This document shows positions 24,516 through 34,073 of a stretch of 64,000 bases of DNA, one piece after another (the stretch's first letter is position 1; each line of letters opens with the position of its first letter). Origin of the DNA: Pseudoalteromonas rubra (GTDB lineage: Bacteria; Pseudomonadota; Gammaproteobacteria; Enterobacterales; Alteromonadaceae); assembly GCF_001482385.1 (NCBI RefSeq), contig NZ_CP013611.1, positions 1,364,001-1,428,000 on the forward strand, given 5' to 3'. The position numbers were made by a program, and so were the translations under genes. Below the pieces are notes generated by a model, which saw only the letters and a list, made by a program, of their open reading frames with translations, had not been told where the DNA came from and ran no database searches.

Positions 24516-26618
24516 TTAGAAAGTCACTTTTACCTTAGCTGCCAGATATCGCCCAGGCATGGTGTACTGAGACAAGTCCGTGTCTGAGGCACTGCCCGCG
24601 ACACGCTCGTACTGCACATATTCTTTGTCCAGCAAGTTAAACACGCCCATATTCACTTTCCAGTTGTGCCATTGATAGTCAGCAAACACATCTACAGTCG
24701 CCCAACCTGATGTTTTAATGTTTGCATCGGAAGGCACTTTGTCCATGTTGCTGGCAGCACGCAACGCAGTGGTTATCGACCAGTTATCAGAGTCGTACCG
24801 CGCTTTAACAAACCCGTTGAGCGGGCTCAAAGACTCTATATATTCATCGGTTTGTGCGTTTTTCCCATGCAGATAAGTCAGACCACTGTCTAAGGCAATC
24901 TGATCATCCAGCCACAGAGTCATGCTGGCTTCAATCCCTTTGATTTTAACTTCCTCGATATTTTGATACTGGAATACCTGCTTACTGACGTTTGGAATAA
25001 AGGTGGGCTCAGTGCGGATCAGCTGATTGGCAATAAAATCATCGAAAGTCGAGTGAAATACCGCCACTGAAAACTGGCTGTTATCAAAGTGCCCCTTTAA
25101 GCCAAGTTCAAGGCTGTCACTGGATTCCGGATCCAGGTCTGAATTAGGCATGATCTGGTAAAATGGCTCAACGCCATGGTTCTGGTAAGCCTGGTCATGT
25201 GGCGGGATCTTAAAGCCCCTTGCATATTGGCCAATCAGATTCAGATGCTTCGTGATGCTGTACACAGCCCCCAGCTTAGGCGACAACGCGGTTTCATTGA
25301 TTTTTTCAAATGCGCCTTCTGTGTAAAGTGCATTGTCTTTTGGTGTCATCCGGTAGCTGTCGAGACGCAGCCCGGCATTCACCGTCAGTGTATCAGGGAT
25401 CAATGCCATATTATCCTGCACAAATACCCCCAGCAGCGTTGTATCAGCACCTGGAAAAGCCTTTTGTGCTTCGCGGTCCTTCACCAGAGTGCCTTGCAGC
25501 GTACGCCGTGATTTATAGCGAGGCCGTTGTGTTTCATAACGATCAACATCGAATCCGTACACTAGCTGATGCTGAACATTGCTCAGGTTAAGCTGCTTGT
25601 CGAGTACCAGGCGGGTGCCAATAATCGTTTGCTCAAAACGGTAGTCATTGTTATCCACATACGGCCCGGTGCGATCTGCGCCAGTACGGACTTGATCACT
25701 TGTTTGTTCATAATCACTGAAGTAACCCTTCGCTTCAAGGTTGTCAAACAGCTTCGTTGCTGCACTGCTTTTATACTGCGCCGACACCGCCAGACTATCA
25801 TTAACCTCGGCCGTTTCATTGCGTTGTACTGTCAGCACCTGATCAGTTTCCTGTTGATAGTAGTCCAGCGTGACCAATAAACTAGATTGTGTATCCAGTG
25901 CGAGCTCACCTTTAAGCACCGCAGCAGTCGCACTGTAGTCATAGTTTGGAAGAGATTCGTCATAGTTTTGTGTCTGCTCGCCCTCACGGCGGGTTAATTG
26001 GGCTGAAATTGCATGTTCACCCAGACGCGTTGCGAATACACCGCTGAAACTCTGCTCGTCACTGGCACCATGATAGCCAGCGCTCAAGTGCGCATAACGG
26101 GTGCTGCCAGCCAGGTAGTCAGTGGGCGACTTAGTGGATACGACAACAATGCCACCCAGTGCGTCGGAGCCATATAATGAAGAGGCAGCCCCTTTAGCGA
26201 TTTCAATTTGTCTGACACCTTCTACATCCAGATAACCACGCCCAATCAACAGCCCCTGCCCCCCTTGGTATGCATCATTGAGACGACGACCATCTTTAAT
26301 ATATACGATCCGATTACCGCCAACCCCGCGCACAGTGATTGCCTGAGCACTACCTGCACTGCCTTGCGTGGTCATGCCGGTCTGATAACGAAGCGCCGTT
26401 GCTAGGTCAATACTGACTTCCTGATCCAGAGTCTGCTCTGTCACCACGCTAACGCTGCCAGTCACATCCGATAGCTTTTGCGCGATTCGCGAACCACTAA
26501 CGACAATAACCTCAGCGGACTTTTCAAATTCATCGGCCTTTACATCGGCCTTTACATCGGTTGTACCAAGAAGCGCCGACACTATACCAAGCGCAATACT
26601 GCTGTGCTTTAGAGTCAT
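24516..26618 (-). CDS. TonB-dependent haem/haemoglobin receptor
   Basis: 700-residue outer-membrane receptor for haem or haem proteins, placed divergent from a haem ABC transporter. The signal peptide ends near residue 25. The TonB-box-like EVIVVSGSR, plug motif ASSLYGSDALGGIVVV and barrel ending VKVTF are clear. The region FKIPPHDQAYQNH then NSDLDPESSDSLELG corresponds to the FRAP/NPNL haem-binding segment in altered form and has a histidine between. A longer frame (to 26822) crosses the promoter. The ATG at 26618 after GAGGT is the real start. A 12 bp tandem duplication gives VKADVKAD just after the signal peptide. Confidence 0.9.
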   Translation of the reverse strand: MTLKHSSIALGIVSALLGTTDVKADVKADEFEKSAEVIVVSGSRIAQKLSDVTGSVSVVTEQTLDQEVSIDLATALRYQTGMTTQGSAGSAQAITVRGVGGNRIVYIKDGRRLNDAYQGGQGLLIGRGYLDVEGVRQIEIAKGAASSLYGSDALGGIVVVSTKSPTDYLAGSTRYAHLSAGYHGASDEQSFSGVFATRLGEHAISAQLTRREGEQTQNYDESLPNYDYSATAAVLKGELALDTQSSLLVTLDYYQQETDQVLTVQRNETAEVNDSLAVSAQYKSSAATKLFDNLEAKGYFSDYEQTSDQVRTGADRTGPYVDNNDYRFEQTIIGTRLVLDKQLNLSNVQHQLVYGFDVDRYETQRPRYKSRRTLQGTLVKDREAQKAFPGADTTLLGVFVQDNMALIPDTLTVNAGLRLDSYRMTPKDNALYTEGAFEKINETALSPKLGAVYSITKHLNLIGQYARGFKIPPHDQAYQNHGVEPFYQIMPNSDLDPESSDSLELGLKGHFDNSQFSVAVFHSTFDDFIANQLIRTEPTFIPNVSKQVFQYQNIEEVKIKGIEASMTLWLDDQIALDSGLTYLHGKNAQTDEYIESLSPLNGFVKARYDSDNWSITTALRAASNMDKVPSDANIKTSGWATVDVFADYQWHNWKVNMGVFNLLDKEYVQYERVAGSASDTDLSQYTMPGRYLAAKVKVTF
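26531..26560. repeat. 12 bp tandem duplication in the haem receptor gene
   Basis: The unit CATCGGCCTTTA occurs twice plus half a copy. It encodes a repeated Asp-Val-Lys-Ala between the signal peptide and the TonB box, and keeps the frame. Confidence 0.8.
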
Positions 26619-26662
26619 AGAAACCTCATTCAGTGAATTGAACAGAACTATTTTGCTGTGCA

Positions 26663-26690
26663 CTATAATGTCCCGACAAACCAATTGCAA
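26663..26690 (-). promoter_or_regulatory. promoter of the haem receptor
   Basis: On the - strand TTGCAA, a 16 bp spacer, then TTATAG, about 45 bp upstream of the start. The -35 box overlaps the Fur-like site. Confidence 0.55.
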
Positions 26691-26705
26691 ATGATAATGG
26701 TTTGC
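26687..26705. promoter_or_regulatory. Fur box-like operator
   Basis: GCAAATGATAATGGTTTGC is a 19 bp near-dyad with the central ATGATAAT of Fur boxes. It lies between the divergent haem receptor and hmuT genes and over the receptor promoter, so iron repression of the receptor at least is likely. Confidence 0.7.
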
Positions 26706-26858
26706 ATTTTTATATTTATGTAGATTTAACCATCCCCATCCAGTAGAATCAAACCCTCGCGGGGGAGGTACCTCTTTAGCAGCGGTTGCCCTTGCATTAA
26801 TAAAGTGTGACTCAGGCGACACTTTCGCTTAAAACTATTGATCTTAACGGGATAAACA

Positions 26859-27677
26859 ATGCGTAAATGTGTATTTTTAATCTTGGTACTGACAATCAGT
26901 CAGCCACTGCTTGCCGCGCAACGGATCGTTGTCGCTGGCGGCTCATTAACGGACATCGTATTTGCTCTGGGGGCCGGAGAGAAGGTCGTGGCTGTTGACA
27001 CCTCCAGCACATCACCAGTTGATGCAACTAAACTACCTAAAGTTGGTTATTACCGGGATCTTGCCGCTGAAGGCGTACTGTCACAGCATCCGGAACTGAT
27101 CCTGGCATTGGCAGGCAGTGGCCGACCCGAAGTATTAAAGCAGTTACGTAGCACTGGGGTACCACTAAACCTGTATGACAAACCAAAAAATATCGGTGAA
27201 CTGTTCAACCTGATAGGTCATCTTGGCCGAGATCTGAACCGTCAAAGTCAGGCACAACAGCTGATCACCAGACTCAAGCAAACCATACCAGCCAAAGCCC
27301 CCCCGTCATCACACAGCGCCCTGTTTATTCTGTCTGCCGGCGATCGCGGTGTGACCGTAGCAGGCCCTGAAACAGTACCCGATCTCTTATTTGGCTATAC
27401 GGGTATACGTAACCTGGCAACAGCGCCCGGATATAAACCCTTTAATCGCGAAGCGATGCTGGTCAGCGCCCCTGATTTTCTGGTTGCACCCAGTCATGTT
27501 GTCTACAGCCTTGGTGGACCCGAGCAGTTTTGCCAGCAAAGTGCGCTGGCCTTATTACCAGCCGCACAGCAATGCAAACTGCTGGTAATGGACTCTCTGA
27601 TGTCGATGGGAATGACCACTCGCCTGCCTGAAGCGATTGCACAGCTTGCGGCATACCGTGAAAACTCAGTGCTATGA
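26859..27677 (+). CDS. hmuT: haemin ABC transporter periplasmic binding protein
   Basis: 272-residue periplasmic haem carrier (HmuT/HutB/PhuT type). A signal peptide (cleavage near LLAA|Q) is followed by a class III binding-protein fold: VVAGGSLTDIVFALGAGEKVVAVD, then GYYRDLAAEGVLSQHPELIL. The tyrosines at 64-65 occupy the usual haem-ligand position. The first gene of hmuTUV-hugZ, its stop overlaps the permease start by four bases. Confidence 0.9.
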   Translation: MRKCVFLILVLTISQPLLAAQRIVVAGGSLTDIVFALGAGEKVVAVDTSSTSPVDATKLPKVGYYRDLAAEGVLSQHPELILALAGSGRPEVLKQLRSTGVPLNLYDKPKNIGELFNLIGHLGRDLNRQSQAQQLITRLKQTIPAKAPPSSHSALFILSAGDRGVTVAGPETVPDLLFGYTGIRNLATAPGYKPFNREAMLVSAPDFLVAPSHVVYSLGGPEQFCQQSALALLPAAQQCKLLVMDSLMSMGMTTRLPEAIAQLAAYRENSVL

Positions 27678-28720
27678 GTCAAAGTTATGCGATTTTAACC
27701 GCGCGTCATCACACTGTCTGGCTGTGGTTTTGCGGTGCTGCGCTCACTGCACTGGCCTGGCTGTCTCTAAGTAGTGGGCCAGTTGGCTGGGACTGGCGCA
27801 TCCCGCTGGCGGTCCTCCTCCCGGACTCGGCTATACAAGGGATCAGTGAATTACATATGACCGTCGTTACCCAAATCCGCCTGCCCAGGCTACTGCTGGC
27901 GCTACTGGTAGGGTGCGTCCTGGCCTGTAGTGGTGCCGCCAGTCAGGCTCTGTGCCGTAACCCCCTGGCAGATCCGAGCCTGATGGGAGTTACCGGTGGT
28001 GCAGCCGTCGCTGCCATAGCAGTCATTGCACTGTCGCCCAAGGTGCCTTTTATCAACGAAGCCATGGTCGCACCGGCTGCCTTTCTGGGCGCTCTGACTA
28101 TCACTTCTTTGTTGTATCGTATTGCCAGTCATAATGGTCAGATCCAGATCACGGTATTATTGCTTGCCGGGGTAGCAATCAATGCCGTGGCCATGGCACT
28201 GATAGGGTTGTTCAGCTTTTTTGCTGATGACACCTCTTTGCGTCTGATGACATACTGGCAGATGGGTGCTCTGGCGGGTGCCAGCTGGCCTGCCATGCAA
28301 TACGGTGCGCCTCTCATTCTCATTTGTGTCGTGATGCTATTCATGCGACGCAAGCAGATCAATGCCCTGATGCTGGGAGAGCGCGATGCAAGACACCTTG
28401 GCGTTAATGTCCGTCAGTTAAAAAACGAAGTGATTTTTCTGGTTGCACTGGGCGTTGGTGGCGCCGTTGCCATGTCCGGCATGATTGGCTTCATTGGTTT
28501 GCTGGTACCTCACCTGGCACGCCTGCTGGTCGGTCCGGATCTGCGGCGTATGCTGCCTTTGAGCATGTTACTGGGCTGCGTAGTATTACTCATCGCAGAC
28601 TGGCTGGCACGCCTGGTTGTTGCACCTTCAGAGCTGCCAATTGGTGTGATCACCGCCCTGTTCGGCAGTCCATTTTTTGTGTATTTATTGATACAACAAA
28701 AGCGAGGAGCCCATGCTTGA
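27674..28720 (+). CDS. hmuU: haemin ABC transporter permease
   Basis: 348-residue FecCD/BtuC-type inner-membrane permease with about ten helices. It has RLPRLLLALLVGCVLACSGAASQALCRNPLADPSLMG, the standard N-terminal signature, and GFIGLLVPHLARLLVGPDLR, the ATPase-contact loop. It overlaps hmuT by 4 bp and hmuV by 8 bp, indicating tight coupling. Confidence 0.93.
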   Translation: MSQSYAILTARHHTVWLWFCGAALTALAWLSLSSGPVGWDWRIPLAVLLPDSAIQGISELHMTVVTQIRLPRLLLALLVGCVLACSGAASQALCRNPLADPSLMGVTGGAAVAAIAVIALSPKVPFINEAMVAPAAFLGALTITSLLYRIASHNGQIQITVLLLAGVAINAVAMALIGLFSFFADDTSLRLMTYWQMGALAGASWPAMQYGAPLILICVVMLFMRRKQINALMLGERDARHLGVNVRQLKNEVIFLVALGVGGAVAMSGMIGFIGLLVPHLARLLVGPDLRRMLPLSMLLGCVVLLIADWLARLVVAPSELPIGVITALFGSPFFVYLLIQQKRGAHA

Positions 28721-29510
28721 ATGTCGTAACCTGACTGTTACCCGTGGCGGCAAGCCGGTATTAACTGACTTGTCACTGACGCTTGAAACAGGCCAGCTCA
28801 TTGTGCTGCTGGGAGAAAATGGCGCCGGAAAATCGACTTTGCTCAGTGCAATTTGTGATGATATTTCTTACCAGGGCACGATCTTATGGCACGGCGAGCC
28901 GCTCAACAGGCGTGATGCACTCACACTGGCCACTGAGCGCGCAGTATTGTTGCAGCATAACCGGGTCAATTTTGCTTTTAACACCGCCGAGCTTATCGCC
29001 ATGGGCCGCTACCCTTATCAGGAAAGCGCTGCTGAACAGGCTCGCGTCGTTGATGAACTCATCACACAACTGGCACTGGAAAAGCTCGCCAAGCGTGAAG
29101 TTACGCAACTGTCCGGTGGCGAATTTCAGCGCGCTCAGTTTGCCCGCTGCCTGGCCCAGTTGAATGCGCACAACCCGGCCACCCGAAATAAGCTGATGCT
29201 ACTGGATGAACCCACATCAGCACTCGATTTGCATCATCAACATCGGGTGCTGAGTACCGCACAACGCTTTGCCCACCAGGGTAACACCGTGATCGCGGTA
29301 TTGCATGATTTAAATCTGGCTTCGTTGTATGCTGACCGGATACTCTTGTTAGATCAAGGCCAGATCCGCAGTGATGGCACACCACAAGACGTACTCAGGC
29401 TGGATGTATTGCAACCCATTTACCAAACAGGCATGCAGATTAACCTGCATCCTGGATATAATATACCTATGATATTCTCAGAACCGCTAACAGGAGCTCC
29501 CAATGCGTGA
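28713..29510 (+). CDS. hmuV: haemin ABC transporter ATP-binding protein
   Basis: 265-residue ATPase that powers haem import. Walker A is GENGAGKST (34-42), the signature is LSGGEFQRAQFARCLAQL, Walker B is LMLLDEPTSALD and the switch histidine is in AVLHDLNLAS. The insert LNAHNPATRNK before Walker B is typical of HmuV. It overlaps both neighbours by 8 bp. Confidence 0.94.
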   Translation: MLECRNLTVTRGGKPVLTDLSLTLETGQLIVLLGENGAGKSTLLSAICDDISYQGTILWHGEPLNRRDALTLATERAVLLQHNRVNFAFNTAELIAMGRYPYQESAAEQARVVDELITQLALEKLAKREVTQLSGGEFQRAQFARCLAQLNAHNPATRNKLMLLDEPTSALDLHHQHRVLSTAQRFAHQGNTVIAVLHDLNLASLYADRILLLDQGQIRSDGTPQDVLRLDVLQPIYQTGMQINLHPGYNIPMIFSEPLTGAPNA

Positions 29511-30243
29511 ACAAGCCGTTTTTGAAGCGCGCCAGCTACTCAGACAATCTGCCGTCTGTGTCATGTCAACACTATCTAAAAACCTGGCGGGCTACCCTTT
29601 TGGCTCGGTCACGCCATTTATGAGTGACGATCTGGGTAGGCTGATTTTTTACATCGCAGGCATTGCACAGCACTCGCGCAATCTGACAGAAGACAGCAGA
29701 GTGTGCGCGACAATTTTTGATGCAGCACAAAGTGGCGATCAAAATGAACATGCCCGTGTCACTATCGTCGGCGACGCAGCTCCGGTACCGGATGAGGAAG
29801 CAGCCGAGCTACTGCTACGCTATGAACGTCACTTTCCGGAAGCCATTAGCTACCGGCAAGCCCATGACTTTAAATTGTGGCGCATGGAAATTAAACGCGT
29901 GCGTTATATCGCTGGCTTTGGGCAGATTTTCTGGTTAGAGGCGGAAGAATGGGCACAGCCTGCTGCGAATTGGGATCTGGCCACTGAAGCACACATGGTC
30001 AAGCACATGAATGACGACCATCAGGATGCCAATCAGTTGATCCTCAAGCTGGTGCATAATGTTGCTGCCGCAGAGGTGACTATGACGACAATCCTCAATG
30101 AAGGATGCTATTTCAGAGCAAATGACAAGTCTTATTACGTCCCCTTCGAAGCGCGCTGTGAAGACGCTATGGCTGTGCGTAAAGCGCTGGTAAGCCTTAC
30201 CAAAGCCGCCCGCGCACAATTTGATGAAGCCGTAGAAAGCTGA
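29503..30243 (+). CDS. hugZ: haem utilisation protein, HugZ/HutZ family
   Basis: 246-residue cytoplasmic haem-binding or degrading protein. It has an N-terminal split-barrel (pyridoxamine oxidase-like) domain and a C-terminal DUF2470 domain with the histidine-rich MVKHMNDDHQDAN that binds haem in HutZ/HugZ. As the last gene of the haem operon it would process imported haem and release iron. It is followed by a terminator. Confidence 0.9.
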   Translation: MREQAVFEARQLLRQSAVCVMSTLSKNLAGYPFGSVTPFMSDDLGRLIFYIAGIAQHSRNLTEDSRVCATIFDAAQSGDQNEHARVTIVGDAAPVPDEEAAELLLRYERHFPEAISYRQAHDFKLWRMEIKRVRYIAGFGQIFWLEAEEWAQPAANWDLATEAHMVKHMNDDHQDANQLILKLVHNVAAAEVTMTTILNEGCYFRANDKSYYVPFEARCEDAMAVRKALVSLTKAARAQFDEAVES

Positions 30244-30250
30244 ACATTAA

Positions 30251-30286
30251 AAAGGACAGAGTGATGTGAATCAGTCTGTCCTTTTC
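30251..30286. terminator. bidirectional terminator between hugZ and ffh
   Basis: AAAGGACAGA/TCTGTCCTTT arms with a 14-base loop and T-runs on both strands, between two convergent genes. Confidence 0.85.
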
Positions 30287-30302
30287 TCAGTTTGGGTCTG
30301 AA

Positions 30303-31682
30303 TTAAAACTTCGGACCACCACCACCGAACATGCCTGGTGGCATCATACCTTTCATGTTCTTCATCATTTTCATCATGCCGCCTTTACCCTTCATTTTTT
30401 TCATCATTTTCTGCATCTGGGTAAACTGCTTAAGCAATTTGTTGATATCCTGAACCTGAGTACCGGAACCGGCCGCAATCCGCTTCTTACGCGAGCCTTT
30501 AATCACTTCAGGGCGCGCGCGCTCATGTGGTGTCATAGAGTTAATGATGGCTTCCATCTGATTAAAGGTCTTGTCATTCACCTGACCTTTCACGGCATCC
30601 GGTAAGTTAGACATGCCAGGGAGCTTATCCAGCATCGACATCATGCCGCCCATGTTTTTCATCTGGCGCAGCTGCTCAGCAAAGTCTTCGAGCGTGAAGC
30701 CATCGCCTTTAAAGACTTTCTCAGCGACTTTAGCCGCTTTGTCTTTATCAACCTTAGACTCAACTTCTTCAATCAATGACAGCACGTCGCCCATGCCAAG
30801 AATACGTGACGCAACACGATCCGGGTGGAAGGGTTCCAGTGCATCCGTACGCTCACCAACACCGATGAACTTAATAGGTTTGCCCGTGATATGACGAATA
30901 GATAAAGCCGCACCACCACGCGCATCACCATCGGTCTTGGTCAGGATCACACCTGTCAGTGGCAAAGCTTCGTCAAAGGCCTTTGCAGTATTTGCGGCAT
31001 CCTGACCGGTCATGGAGTCCACAACGAACAGGGTTTCAATCGGAGAGATAGCTGCGTGCAGATCTTTGATCTCGCCCATCATCTCATTATCGACGTGCAA
31101 ACGACCGGCAGTATCCACCAGCACCACGTCAATGAATTTTTTCTTCGCATGCGCAATTGCATTCGTCGCGATGTCCACCGGCTTTTGCGAAATATCACTG
31201 GGGAAAAATTCAACGTCCACTTCCTGGGCCAGCGTTTCAAGCTGTTTGATTGCCGCAGGACGGTATACGTCAGCACTGACTACCAGCACAGATTTTTTCT
31301 TACGCTCTTTTAAAAACTTAGCCAGTTTACCCACACTGGTGGTTTTACCCGCACCTTGCAGGCCGGCCATCATAACGACCGCAGGTGGCTGCGCTGCCAG
31401 GTTCAGCTCCTCGTTGGCCTCCCCCATAGCTTTTTCGAGCTCTTCACGAACGATCTTGATGAAAACCTGGCCCGGGCTAAGGCTCTTAGTCACTTCAACA
31501 CCAACCGCACGCTCTTTGACCTGCTTCACAAAGTCTCTGACCACAGGCAAAGCTACGTCTGCTTCAAGCAGCGCCATACGCACTTCACGGAGCGTTTCTT
31601 TAATATTGTCTTCGGTTAGTCGGCCACGGCCGCTGATGTTTTTAAGCGTTTTTCCTAAGCGTTCTTGGAGGTTCTCAAACAT
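30303..31682 (-). CDS. ffh: signal recognition particle protein Ffh
   Basis: 459-residue SRP54 GTPase that binds signal sequences and 4.5S RNA for co-translational targeting. The N domain is at 1-90. The G domain has GLQGAGKTTSVGK, DTAGR and TKTDGDARGG. The methionine-rich M domain ends in MKKMKGKGGMMKMMK and MPPGMFGGGG. It is divergent from ypjD, the usual neighbour in gammaproteobacteria. Confidence 0.98.
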   Translation of the reverse strand: MFENLQERLGKTLKNISGRGRLTEDNIKETLREVRMALLEADVALPVVRDFVKQVKERAVGVEVTKSLSPGQVFIKIVREELEKAMGEANEELNLAAQPPAVVMMAGLQGAGKTTSVGKLAKFLKERKKKSVLVVSADVYRPAAIKQLETLAQEVDVEFFPSDISQKPVDIATNAIAHAKKKFIDVVLVDTAGRLHVDNEMMGEIKDLHAAISPIETLFVVDSMTGQDAANTAKAFDEALPLTGVILTKTDGDARGGAALSIRHITGKPIKFIGVGERTDALEPFHPDRVASRILGMGDVLSLIEEVESKVDKDKAAKVAEKVFKGDGFTLEDFAEQLRQMKNMGGMMSMLDKLPGMSNLPDAVKGQVNDKTFNQMEAIINSMTPHERARPEVIKGSRKKRIAAGSGTQVQDINKLLKQFTQMQKMMKKMKGKGGMMKMMKNMKGMMPPGMFGGGGPKF

Positions 31683-31844
31683 TTATCGCTTCCAGTATGT
31701 CGTAATTGCCCGGTATTATACTGATATGCGCGTCACTAATACAGTATTCAAGTCAGTTAAGAAACTTTTTCCCTGCCTCTATGCAAGAACCCGAGCTTAA
31801 AATACAATAGCCTACAAAAGGAGCATGTAAGTAGAAAGCCATTC

Positions 31845-32651
31845 ATGTTGATCATCAGTTTATCGTTGTTTGCCAGTCTGTTTTATGTACTTGCCACAGG
31901 GCATGTATTGTCGCGCCTATTCCATAAGGAAGGCCCTAGCCAAAAGCTGACCATTATCTTCAGCACAGTGGCGATCCTCAGCCACATGCTGGTGCTGGTA
32001 AACTCCGTGTTTACGCAAGATGGACAAGACCTCAGTACCATCAACGTTGCCCTGCTCACCTGCTGGGTCATTGTGGTATCGGTAACGACTGTCTCCTTGA
32101 AGTTCCCAGCTACCTTATTGCTACCCGTTGTCTATGGGTTCGCCGCGATACTCCTCGTTGCCAGCTTGTTTGTACCCCACCACATAGTGATGAAGTCACT
32201 GGAAGTCGACATTGGCCTGGTGGTTCATATTTCTCTGTCGTTACTGGCATATTGTGTACTCATCATCGCCACGCTATACGCCGTACAGTTTTATTTCATT
32301 GACCGTCGCCTGAAAGAAAAAGATCTAGCTATTATGCATAGCCACTTGCCACCCTTAATGCAGGTTGAATCGCAGCTTTATCAGCTGCTTACTGTAGGCA
32401 CAGCACTGTTGACCCTGGCACTGTTGTCTGGCTTTGTGTTCCTTGAAGGCATGTTTGCCAAAGAGTTTTTGCACAAAACCGTACTGTCACTCATTGCCTG
32501 GTGTATGTTCAGTGCAGTCACCGTTGGCCACCATCAGTTTGGCTGGCGGGGTAAATCCGTCGTATTCGCTGTATTAGGGGCCTCAGGCATCGTTACGTTA
32601 GCCTATTTCGGCAGTCGATTTGTTCAAGAAGTGATCTTAGGTAAGTTTTAA
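31845..32651 (+). CDS. ypjD: CcsA-like inner-membrane protein YpjD
   Basis: 268-residue protein with about eight transmembrane helices. It resembles cytochrome c assembly proteins (CcsA/CcmC superfamily): HHQFGWRGK near the C-terminus is the conserved motif, and two further histidines lie in helices. Its place beside ffh matches E. coli ypjD. The exact function is not established. It is followed after 93 bp by yfjD. Confidence 0.88.
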   Translation: MLIISLSLFASLFYVLATGHVLSRLFHKEGPSQKLTIIFSTVAILSHMLVLVNSVFTQDGQDLSTINVALLTCWVIVVSVTTVSLKFPATLLLPVVYGFAAILLVASLFVPHHIVMKSLEVDIGLVVHISLSLLAYCVLIIATLYAVQFYFIDRRLKEKDLAIMHSHLPPLMQVESQLYQLLTVGTALLTLALLSGFVFLEGMFAKEFLHKTVLSLIAWCMFSAVTVGHHQFGWRGKSVVFAVLGASGIVTLAYFGSRFVQEVILGKF

Positions 32652-32744
32652 TCTAAGTTTTAACTTAAGTTCATGCTTTTTGACTTGACTCTGAATTCTG
32701 GCTAACGCTTAATACTCCTTCGTAAGCAAAAAAGGGATCCTCTG

Positions 32745-34028
32745 TTGGACGACATATCAACCAGCGCCTTGTTTATTATTCTTGGCGTGCTTGTTCTGCT
32801 CTCGGGTTATTTTTCCAGTTCGGAAACCGGGATCATGTCTATTAACCGCTACCGACTACGCCATTTGGTAAAAGAAAAACACAAATCGGCACGGCGCGTA
32901 GACGAACTTCTGAAGCGACCAGACCGCTTGATCGGTCTGATCCTTATCGGTAATAACCTGGTTAACATCGCCGCTTCTGCGGTTGCCACTGTGTTAGGTA
33001 TGCGCCTGCTGGGTGATGCAGGTATTGTCGTCGCCACCTTTGTACTGACCCTAGTTATCCTGATCTTCGCCGAAGTCACGCCTAAAACGCTGGCAGCGCT
33101 GTATCCAGAGAAAATCGCATTCCCAAGCTCTGTGATCCTGAAAATACTTCTAAAAATACTCTTTCCTGTGGTTGTGACGGTCAACTGGATCACCAATGGC
33201 ATGTTAAAACTCATTGGCGTATCACCGGAGCAGATAGAAGAACACAGTCTGAGTAAAGAGGAGCTCAAAACGGTATTAAATGAGTCTGGTGCCATGTTGC
33301 CCACCAATCACCAGGACATGATGACCTCTATTCTGGACTTAGATCACGTTACGGTTGAAGACATTATGATCCCACGCAGTGAGATCAATGCCATCGACAT
33401 CAATGACGACTGGAAAGACATTTCTAAACAGCTGACCAATGCGCAACACACTCGGGTTCTGCTATATCGGGATCAAATTGATGATGCCGTTGGTTTTATT
33501 CACTCACGCGATGCATTGCGTCTGTTGACCAAAGAGCAGTTTGATAAACCATCACTGTTGCGTGCTGTGCGAGAGATCTACTACATCCCGGAAAGTACCT
33601 CACTGAACACTCAACTTTTGAAGTTCCAGCAAAATAAAGAGCGTATCGGTCTGGTGGTTGACGAGTACGGAGATATCCAGGGTCTGGTGACACTGGAAGA
33701 CATCCTCGAAGAGGTTGTGGGTGACTTTACCACGACTAAAACACCTGCCCCCAGCGATGAGGTCGATGTGCAGAACGATGGCTCGGTTGTGGTCGACGGT
33801 GGTGCCAACGTACGTGACCTTAATAAAGAAATGCACTGGCATCTGCCAACAGAAGGGCCTAAAACACTCAGCGGCCTGATTGTTGAGCACCTGGAGGATA
33901 TTCCTCAAACTCAGCTTGGTCTGAAAATCGCGGGCTACCCCATGGAAGTGGTCGAGGTGAAGGAAAACATGATTAAGGTGGTTAAGGTTTACCCACACAA
34001 GAAAAGTAAATCTGCCAACGCTGAATAA
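32745..34028 (+). CDS. yfjD: CNNM/CorC-type membrane protein YfjD (CorB)
   Basis: 427 residues. DUF21 transmembrane domain (1-190, with YFSSSETGIMSINRYRLRHL), a CBS pair (about 200-330) and a C-terminal CorC/HlyC transporter-associated domain (340-425). It is close to E. coli YfjD throughout. The family is linked to magnesium or cobalt efflux. The start is TTG at 32745 with GGGATC upstream. No ATG gives a complete DUF21 domain. A terminator follows. Confidence 0.9.
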   Translation: MDDISTSALFIILGVLVLLSGYFSSSETGIMSINRYRLRHLVKEKHKSARRVDELLKRPDRLIGLILIGNNLVNIAASAVATVLGMRLLGDAGIVVATFVLTLVILIFAEVTPKTLAALYPEKIAFPSSVILKILLKILFPVVVTVNWITNGMLKLIGVSPEQIEEHSLSKEELKTVLNESGAMLPTNHQDMMTSILDLDHVTVEDIMIPRSEINAIDINDDWKDISKQLTNAQHTRVLLYRDQIDDAVGFIHSRDALRLLTKEQFDKPSLLRAVREIYYIPESTSLNTQLLKFQQNKERIGLVVDEYGDIQGLVTLEDILEEVVGDFTTTKTPAPSDEVDVQNDGSVVVDGGANVRDLNKEMHWHLPTEGPKTLSGLIVEHLEDIPQTQLGLKIAGYPMEVVEVKENMIKVVKVYPHKKSKSANAE

Positions 34029-34055
34029 AAAAAAGCCGCAATCGCGGCTTTTTTA
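34027..34055. terminator. bidirectional terminator after yfjD
   Basis: AAAGCCGC-AATC-GCGGCTTT with A-run and T-run flanks, between convergent genes. Confidence 0.92.
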
Positions 34056-34073
34056 TGTCCTACTGTTTAGTTA

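Noticed and set aside
26619..26822. N-terminal extension of the haem receptor frame
   Set aside because: It crosses the promoter and the Fur-like box; the signal peptide begins at the ATG at 26618 with a good ribosome site.
31012..31800. 262-codon frame opposite ffh
   Set aside because: Shadow frame of ffh; no domain and no own start signals.
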